Of a stretch of 21,491 nt of DNA, positions 15,982 to 21,491 are shown one piece after another. Positions within the stretch are counted from its first letter, which is position 1, and each line of letters starts with the position of its first letter. The position numbers and the translations under genes were made by a program. The notes under the pieces are model-generated. The model made no database searches and was not told the DNA's origin. It was given only the letters and a program-made list of their open reading frames with translations. The DNA is from JAGVSR01 sp046074825 (GTDB taxonomy: Bacteria; Pseudomonadota; Alphaproteobacteria; Rhizobiales; Hyphomicrobiaceae): NCBI GenBank assembly GCA_046074825.1, contig JBJTOZ010000184.1:1-21491 (forward strand), read 5' to 3'.

Positions 15982-16959
15982 ATGGACAAAACTACAAACA
16001 CCTCCTTGGGTTTTCATGGTCGAATTACGACAGAAACTTTAGAGGAAACAATAAAAGAGCTTAAAGATAAAAACCGTCGTGCAGTTTCTCTTGCAGTTAC
16101 AGAACTTGAGCGCCTTTCTCCTATCGCACCTGCACTTCTTAAAGGTATTCAATCGGACCTTGGACATGCGCTTGTTGTTGGATTTACTGGACCTCCAGGG
16201 GCTGGAAAATCAACACTCGTTAATGCATTAATTCGCCTTATAAGAATTAATAAAAAAACAGTAGCTGTGATTGCAGTTGACCCTTCCAGTCCCGTTTCAG
16301 GAGGAGCCATCCTGGGAGACAGAATACGAATGACGGCAGCACTTGATGATGATGGTGTCTTTGTCCGCTCTCTTGCATCTCGCGGCTATCTTGGTGGACT
16401 ATCTCCAGCAGCAGTGCGTATCATTGATGCTTTTGACGCTGCAGGCTATGATTTTATTTTGTTAGAAACAGTTGGTACGGGCCAAAACGAAATTGATGTC
16501 GCTGAAGTTGCAGATATTCGTATTGTGATTTCGGCTCCCGGACTTGGCGATGAAATTCAAGCCATGAAATCAGGGCTTTTAGAAATTGCCGATATTCTTG
16601 TAGTAAATAAAGGTGATCGACCCGGAGCTGATGAGACACTTCATCAACTTCTTGGAGCAGTGTCAATTCGATCGACCATGAGTGTTAAAGGTCCCATTCT
16701 TAAAACAACCGCTACAAGTGGAGAAGGCGTTGATCGTCTGCTCTTAAGCATCGAAGAATTGGGAGAAAAAATTATGATCCAGGGGTCATTAGCCCGAAGG
16801 CGCAGGCGGGCCCGCTACCTCATTGCCCGCGCAGCTGCAGATATTGTTGCTGAACGAATAAAAACTGGTCAAAAGCTCCAACTTGACCAATTGTCAGATC
16901 AGGTTCTAGGTGGTTACTTAACTCCTGATTTAGCGGCTAAAGAACTCATTAAAGACTAG
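15982..16959 (+). CDS. meaB: MeaB/ArgK-type G3E GTPase
   Basis: MeaB GTPases protect and reload B12-dependent methylmalonyl-CoA mutase. The protein is about 325 aa, the family length. Walker A GPPGAGKST is at residues 70-78. The family segment VDPSSPVSGGAILGDRIRM follows, then ETVGTGQNE (usually ETVGVGQSE) and the base-recognition NKGD. A basic RRRRARYL stretch and helical C-terminus close it. I chose the ATG at 15982; a TTG two codons upstream is also in frame. No mutase or cobalamin gene is in the window, so the partner is assumed from the family. It converges with the pentapeptide-repeat gene, 22 nt away; a short GCAAA/TTTGC stem lies there. Confidence 0.92.
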   Translation: MDKTTNTSLGFHGRITTETLEETIKELKDKNRRAVSLAVTELERLSPIAPALLKGIQSDLGHALVVGFTGPPGAGKSTLVNALIRLIRINKKTVAVIAVDPSSPVSGGAILGDRIRMTAALDDDGVFVRSLASRGYLGGLSPAAVRIIDAFDAAGYDFILLETVGTGQNEIDVAEVADIRIVISAPGLGDEIQAMKSGLLEIADILVVNKGDRPGADETLHQLLGAVSIRSTMSVKGPILKTTATSGEGVDRLLLSIEELGEKIMIQGSLARRRRRARYLIARAAADIVAERIKTGQKLQLDQLSDQVLGGYLTPDLAAKELIKD

Positions 16960-16981
16960 GTTAGCAAATTTTTGCACCTTA

Positions 16982-17824
16982 CTATCTGTTTGTTTCGCCA
17001 ACTAACCCTGGAGAGAGAAGCCGTTCTCTGTTCACAGTTTTATCCAGACCTTTAGCCTTTTCAAAACCCTTTGCATCTTTAAAATTGGTTTCGTCAACAT
17101 TTGCACCTGTAAAATCGGCATCAGCTATATTAGCTCCCGCGAAATCAGCTCTGCTTAAATCAGCTCCAACAAAACAAACTTTGGAAGCTTCGGCATTTTT
17201 AAAGCTCGCAAACGCAAGTTTTCCGTCCGTAAAATCTGCTCCTTCTAAATTAGCCCCTTCAAAATCTCCACTAAAGAGACCCGCACGACCCAGGCTTGTG
17301 TTTTCATCACGAGGATTACGACCTACAAAAATTGCTCCCTTGAGGTCGGCTCCTTTAAAATCTGCATAATCAAAGTGACCAAAGAGATGGGCGCCTGCCA
17401 TGCGCGATCTTGTAAATCTTGGAGCCTCAGTCCAACTCGTTTCTGAGGATGTGAAAGCTGAATATATACTGGGACGTAGAATACTCGCCTTCTCAAGATT
17501 AGCCTCAGTAAAATCTGTACGCGTGAGCGTCGCACGATCAAGGCGAACACCAGATAGATTAACCCCTCTCATGATGGCTCCCGACAAGTCTGCTCCTAAA
17601 AGATCTGCCCCAGAAAGATTTGCTCCGCTGAAGTTTAAATCAGCTAAGTTAAGCCCCGAGAGATTTTTTCCTGAAAAATTAATCGACTGCCCAGGGCGTG
17701 CTTGAAAAAGCGATTGGGCAACGTCACGAGCTGTTAGATCTGCTGCCTTAGTTGAAATTAAAAATTTGCTAGAGCATAACAAAAGACCAAAAGAACCAAG
17801 AAAAAATACATAGCGAAGAAACAT
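16982..17824 (-). CDS. Secreted pentapeptide-repeat protein
   Basis: Pentapeptide-repeat proteins fold as a right-handed square beta-helix. This 280-aa one begins with a signal peptide (MFLRYVFF, core LGSFGLLLC, probable cleavage after STKA near residue 27). From about residue 47 to 265 it is dominated by A[DN]LxG-type five-residue units such as GANLSGADLLGADLSGA. The series is interrupted by a non-repeat stretch at about 115-160, so it may form two coils. Export separates it from the DNA-gyrase-protecting cytosolic members; its role is unknown. It lies 52 nt from the end of cimA on the same strand (cimA upstream), so it may be co-transcribed. Confidence 0.9.
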   Translation of the reverse strand: MFLRYVFFLGSFGLLLCSSKFLISTKAADLTARDVAQSLFQARPGQSINFSGKNLSGLNLADLNFSGANLSGADLLGADLSGAIMRGVNLSGVRLDRATLTRTDFTEANLEKASILRPSIYSAFTSSETSWTEAPRFTRSRMAGAHLFGHFDYADFKGADLKGAIFVGRNPRDENTSLGRAGLFSGDFEGANLEGADFTDGKLAFASFKNAEASKVCFVGADLSRADFAGANIADADFTGANVDETNFKDAKGFEKAKGLDKTVNRERLLSPGLVGETNR

Positions 17825-17876
17825 TTTATTAATTAACCAATTTCGGAAAACTCAAAAATTTGAGACTTCACTGCAG

Positions 17877-19487
17877 CTATGCCGCTTGTGCTCCGCCTTG
17901 TATCAATTTGTAGTTAATACTATCTAAGAGGGCCTCAAAGCTTGCATCAATAATATTCGAGGATACTCCAACTGTAATCCATCGAGATCCAGAGATCTTA
18001 TCAAAGGTCTCAACAAGAACTCTAGTGACAGCTTCAGTCCCTCCAGTAAGAATACGGACTTTATAATCAACAAGTTCAATTTCATCGATATACTTTTGAT
18101 AACGGCCTAGATCTTTACGAAGAGCTTTATCCAAAGCGTTCACGGGACCATTTCCTTCTGCGACAGACCATAAAGGCTCTTTATCTCCATTAATAAAGAC
18201 TTTTACAATCGCTTCAGAAACGGTCACTAAATTGCCTTTAGCATTATGTCGGCGTTCAACCATGACCCTAAAACTATCCACCGAGAAATATTTTGGAACA
18301 TTAGAAAGCGTTCTAAGCGCCAAAAGCTCAAACGAAGCCTCTGCTGTTTCGTAAGAATATCCTGAAGCTTCTCGAACTTTCACTTCCTCTAGGAGTTGTC
18401 CAATACGCTGATCTTCCTTTTCTATAGCAAGGCCAATTCTTTCCAAAGCTGCAAGCAGGTTCGATCGACCTGCCTGTTGAGAAACAAGAAGACGTCTTTG
18501 GTTGCCGACACTCTCGGGACGCACATGCTCATAGGTTTCAGGTTCTTTTAAAATCGCCGAAGCATGAATTCCAGCTTTTGTAGAAAAAGCACTTTCACCA
18601 ACATAAGGGGCATAACGATTAGGAGCACGGTTGAGGACATCATCTAAAACGCGGCTAGCATGGGTTAAACGCTGGAGCTTTTGAGGACTAACTCCTGTCT
18701 CAAAAACATCAGCATACTCACTTTTTAAAAGAAGCGTTGGAATGATCGATGTCAGATTGGCATTACCACAACGCTCGCCTAAGCCATTCAGGGCTCCTTG
18801 AATTTGACGACACCCCGCTCGGACTGCTGCCAGCGCGTTTGCAACTGCGTTATCCGTGTCATTATGAGGGTGTATACCAAGATGTGATCCAGGAACCTTT
18901 TTAACAACTTTTAAAACAATTTCTTCAATTTCTTGCGGAAGTGTCCCCCCATTTGTATCACACAGAACAACCCAACGTGCTCCTGCATCATATGCAGTGC
19001 GAACAACTGAAATAGCATATTCAGGGTTACTTTTATATCCATCAAAGAAATGTTCACAATCAAGGAGTGCTTCCCGACCTGAAGAACAAACAGCTTTTAT
19101 ACTTTCTTTTATCGCTTCTAAATTTTCTTCATTTGTAATTCCAAGAGCAACGCGAACGTGGTAATCCCACGATTTGGCGACAAGACAAACACTATCACAG
19201 GAAGATTGAAGCAAAGCTTGGAAGCCTGGGTCGTTCGAGATCGAGCGCCCTGACCTTTTGGTCATACCAAAAGCCGTAAACCGAGCATTTTCGAGAAAGG
19301 GCTTCTTTGAAAATAATTCCGTGTCGATAGGATTAGATCCAGGATATCCCGCTTCGATATAATCAAGACCTAAAGCATCAAGAACAGAAATAATTCTCAT
19401 CTTATCAGGAATAGAGAAATCAACTCCTGTTGTTTGTGCGCCATCACGAAGTGTCGTATCAAAGAGATAAAGACGTTCTTTCAACAT
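17877..19487 (-). CDS. cimA: (R)-citramalate synthase
   Basis: CimA condenses pyruvate and acetyl-CoA to citramalate, which gives 2-oxobutyrate for isoleucine without threonine deaminase. It is about 536 aa. The barrel starts with DTTLRDGAQTTG (residues 10-21), the CimA-type variant of the LeuA signature. HPHND and GLGERCGNANL supply metal and active-site residues. The C-terminal third is a LeuA-like regulatory domain. The frame opens at a TTG (19508), but the paired ATG codons at 19490 and 19487 are better; GGTGA lies 4 nt before the second. It lies downstream of the GNAT gene on the same strand, and cysS-cimA proximity is common in alphaproteobacteria as I recall. Homocitrate or isopropylmalate synthase is less likely. 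Confidence 0.92.
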   Translation of the reverse strand: MLKERLYLFDTTLRDGAQTTGVDFSIPDKMRIISVLDALGLDYIEAGYPGSNPIDTELFSKKPFLENARFTAFGMTKRSGRSISNDPGFQALLQSSCDSVCLVAKSWDYHVRVALGITNEENLEAIKESIKAVCSSGREALLDCEHFFDGYKSNPEYAISVVRTAYDAGARWVVLCDTNGGTLPQEIEEIVLKVVKKVPGSHLGIHPHNDTDNAVANALAAVRAGCRQIQGALNGLGERCGNANLTSIIPTLLLKSEYADVFETGVSPQKLQRLTHASRVLDDVLNRAPNRYAPYVGESAFSTKAGIHASAILKEPETYEHVRPESVGNQRRLLVSQQAGRSNLLAALERIGLAIEKEDQRIGQLLEEVKVREASGYSYETAEASFELLALRTLSNVPKYFSVDSFRVMVERRHNAKGNLVTVSEAIVKVFINGDKEPLWSVAEGNGPVNALDKALRKDLGRYQKYIDEIELVDYKVRILTGGTEAVTRVLVETFDKISGSRWITVGVSSNIIDASFEALLDSINYKLIQGGAQAA

Positions 19488-19668
19488 CATTTCACCAGAC
19501 GCCCACAAACTTTAGCACAAGACAAAAGACGAGGAACAAAACAAAAAATTTTATAAAAACGTAAAATCTTCTGTGCCGCGCAAATGGGAGGCTGTCTGTA
19601 TTCTCTATCTTCTGCCCTGTCATATCTTATCCTAATCGCATTAAATCTCTTAACACTAACATTTTTAT

Positions 19669-20151
19669 TTACTGATTGAGAACTTTCTTGAGCGTCGTTG
19701 TCGTTAACCACTCTCCGTATCGCTCAGCAGAATTTCTTTGAAGGGATAAATACCCACGTTTCTCAAAAAAAAGAACGGCTGTTTCGCTGGATTCCACTAA
19801 GATCTCTGTCTGCCCCTGTATGCGCGCAAAGCTTTCTAAAGCATCACATAGCATTGTGCCAATCCCCTCGTCCACGTGGTAAGGATGTACATAAAGCATA
19901 TTAAGAATATGATTTTCTTTCAGGGATGCAAACCCAACTGGATCTCCATTAACCTCAACAACCAGTGTCATTCCTTGTTCAAGAAGTTTACAAAAAGCAT
20001 TTGAATCTTCCGCAATAGATACCCAAGCAACTCTCTCTTCTTCGGTATAGTCCGCCTGTGTGAGCTCTTCGAAACTCGCTGCCAGTAGATCTCTTAAAAT
20101 CGCCGTATCGGCAGGTACAAAAGACCGCAAATCATATTCTAATTTCTCCAT
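19669..20151 (-). CDS. GNAT-family N-acetyltransferase
   Basis: This 160-aa protein has the GNAT fold. The beta4-alpha3 acetyl-CoA site is NMLYVHPYHVDEGIGTML, where the usual R/Q-x-x-G-x-G/A reads DEGIG. A later strand and helix, LVESSETAVLFFEKRGY, are typical. The substrate is unknown. The ATG overlaps the cysS stop by one base (TGATG), so it is probably translationally coupled to cysS. 181 nt follow before the cimA start, with no clear terminator. Confidence 0.87.
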   Translation of the reverse strand: MEKLEYDLRSFVPADTAILRDLLAASFEELTQADYTEEERVAWVSIAEDSNAFCKLLEQGMTLVVEVNGDPVGFASLKENHILNMLYVHPYHVDEGIGTMLCDALESFARIQGQTEILVESSETAVLFFEKRGYLSLQRNSAERYGEWLTTTTLKKVLNQ

Positions 20152-21491
20152 CAGAGGAGCTCCCAGTCCGTTTTCAGCTCCCCAGTTTTCTGATCTTTAC
20201 TATCCTTAAGTGTTACGCCCAATAAAGCCAGTTCATCGCGGATTCGATCGCTCTCTTTAAAGTCTTTACGTTTGCGCGCCTCTAGTCGATGCTCAATCAA
20301 ACATTCGATCCTCTTCGTGTCGATATTTTTATTTGACTTCTCTAATCCCTTTTCAAGATAATTAAAGCCAAGCAGGGAAAGAGATTTTGAAAAAGTGTTA
20401 CGAAGCTTATTAACCTCTTTATCATTAATGTTTTCCCTCTTTGAAATTTCAGCCTTCATTTCAAATAAACGGGTTAAAACTAAAGGTGTATTTAAGTCAT
20501 CCTCTAAAGCCTCTAGAATCTCTTCATCTACCCCTATTAAAGAATTTTCTTTTTGGATTTGTTCCTCAGAAGATGCATAATATTTTTGAAAACCTAACAG
20601 GGTTTTGCGGGCGTCTTCTAATCCTGAAATTGTCCAGTCGATAGGTTGACGATAATGGGTTTTAAACATATTCAGACGAAGAACCTGCCCAGACCAAGAG
20701 TGACCTCCAAATTTTGCCGTTTCCAGAAGTTCATGAATTGTAATAAAGTTTCCTAGGCTTTTGGACATTTTTTCTCCTTCCACCTGAAGAAAACCATTGT
20801 GCATCCAAACCTTGGCCATGACAGACGTTTCAAAAGCACAACAACTTTGTGCGATTTCATTTTCATGATGAGGAAAAATGAGATCAATTCCTCCTCCATG
20901 TATATCAAAAATCTGCCCTAAGTGTTTGTAGCTCATTGCTGAACATTCAAGATGCCAGCCTGGTCGTCCTAAAACATGAATTCCAGCAGGAGAAGTCCAT
21001 GCTGGCTCACCAGATTTTGAAGGTTTCCAAAGGACAAAATCCATAGGATTTTTTTTGTAAGGTGCAACTTCAACGCGTGCTCCTGCCTCCATCTCTTTCA
21101 GCGAACGATTGGATAACTTCCCATATCCCTTAAGCGTTGAAACATCAAAAAGGACATGATCAGCTGCAATATAGGCATGATGTTTTTTAATTAAAACTTC
21201 ACAGAGCTGAACCATTTCAGAAATATGTTCTGTAGCACGAGGCTCAATCGTTGGCTCCAAAACTCCTAGAGCAGCAATATCCCTATGAAAATGTTTTGTC
21301 GTCTCCACAGTAAGTTTGCGAATAGCTTCTTCCGGTGAAAGTAGTGGGTAAAGCTGAGTTGCGCGCGCGTTAATCTTATCATCAACATCCGTTATATTTC
21401 GAACATATTTTACATGTGTCTCTCCATAAAGACCTCTCAATAAACGGAATAAAAGATCGAAAACAATAATGGGACGTGCATTGCCAATATG
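20151..21491 (-). CDS. cysS: Cysteinyl-tRNA synthetase, 5' part cut by window edge
   Basis: CysRS charges tRNA-Cys with cysteine in the cytosol. The reading frame stays open to the right edge, and its first visible codons read HIGNARP, the class I HIGH-type signature. About 30 N-terminal residues, including the first zinc-ligand Cys, therefore lie outside. Visible motifs are VRNITDVDDK, GWHLECS (zinc Cys), FPHHENE (zinc His and Glu) and the class I loop EKMSKS. The C-terminal helical tRNA-binding region is complete and ends DWELL. The final codon overlaps the GNAT start. A shorter TTG start inside the frame (at 21440) is not credible. Confidence 0.96.
   Translation of the reverse strand, partial: HIGNARPIIVFDLLFRLLRGLYGETHVKYVRNITDVDDKINARATQLYPLLSPEEAIRKLTVETTKHFHRDIAALGVLEPTIEPRATEHISEMVQLCEVLIKKHHAYIAADHVLFDVSTLKGYGKLSNRSLKEMEAGARVEVAPYKKNPMDFVLWKPSKSGEPAWTSPAGIHVLGRPGWHLECSAMSYKHLGQIFDIHGGGIDLIFPHHENEIAQSCCAFETSVMAKVWMHNGFLQVEGEKMSKSLGNFITIHELLETAKFGGHSWSGQVLRLNMFKTHYRQPIDWTISGLEDARKTLLGFQKYYASSEEQIQKENSLIGVDEEILEALEDDLNTPLVLTRLFEMKAEISKRENINDKEVNKLRNTFSKSLSLLGFNYLEKGLEKSNKNIDTKRIECLIEHRLEARKRKDFKESDRIRDELALLGVTLKDSKDQKTGELKTDWELL

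Noticed and set aside
19487..19711. A 74-aa minus-strand frame between the GNAT gene and cimA
   Set aside because: It overlaps the GNAT 3' end and the cimA start region, has no good ribosome binding site and no recognisable content.
1..21491. A search for insertion sequences, CRISPR arrays, toxin-antitoxin pairs or defence genes
   Set aside because: None of the credible reading frames or repeats fits; the window is mostly core metabolism.

Overview
The window reads as a piece of an alphaproteobacterial chromosome with low G+C (I estimate about 40 percent by eye). The evidence is protein character and gene order: divergent miaA and serB, ilvB and ilvN beside miaA, cimA close to cysS, an Atm1-type ABC exporter, and a MeaB-type GTPase. 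Protein style and base composition fit a host-associated lineage such as Holosporales or a relative. That placement is inference, because no rRNA or other decisive marker is present. I see no insertion sequence, prophage gene, CRISPR array or rRNA.

Layout. Positions 1-444 hold no gene I can support. A tRNA-Lys(CTT) gene (445-520, minus) is followed by leuA (788-2374, minus). leuA has a long leader with a good sigma-70-type promoter and a possible attenuator. Next come a PhzF-family protein and a Nudix hydrolase (both minus), then one plus-strand secreted protein of unknown function. The valine/isoleucine block on the minus strand is ilvC (5884-6903), then a spaced ilvN, then a small secreted protein, then ilvB. 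The last three genes overlap by 4 nt at each junction. miaA lies upstream of ilvB and is divergent from serB (plus). After serB come a small inner-membrane protein (minus), the Atm1-like exporter (minus), a LOG-family protein and the MeaB-like GTPase (both plus), a secreted pentapeptide-repeat protein (minus) and cimA (minus). A GNAT acetyltransferase and a cysS gene cut by the right edge (both minus) end the window.

How the genes work together. ilvB/ilvN (acetohydroxyacid synthase) and ilvC (ketol-acid reductoisomerase) give the first two shared steps to valine and isoleucine. leuA starts the leucine branch. cimA can supply 2-oxobutyrate from pyruvate and acetyl-CoA, so isoleucine need not depend on threonine deaminase. 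ilvD, ilvE, leuB and leuCD are not in the window. The remaining genes are housekeeping (miaA, serB, cysS, tRNA-Lys) or accessory envelope functions.

The points most worth a second look are the predicted secreted protein locked between ilvB and ilvN, the leuA leader (promoter, 13-codon ORF and terminator-like stem), and a Glu in place of the second Asp of the SerB DxD motif. I did not find a clearly new multi-gene system.
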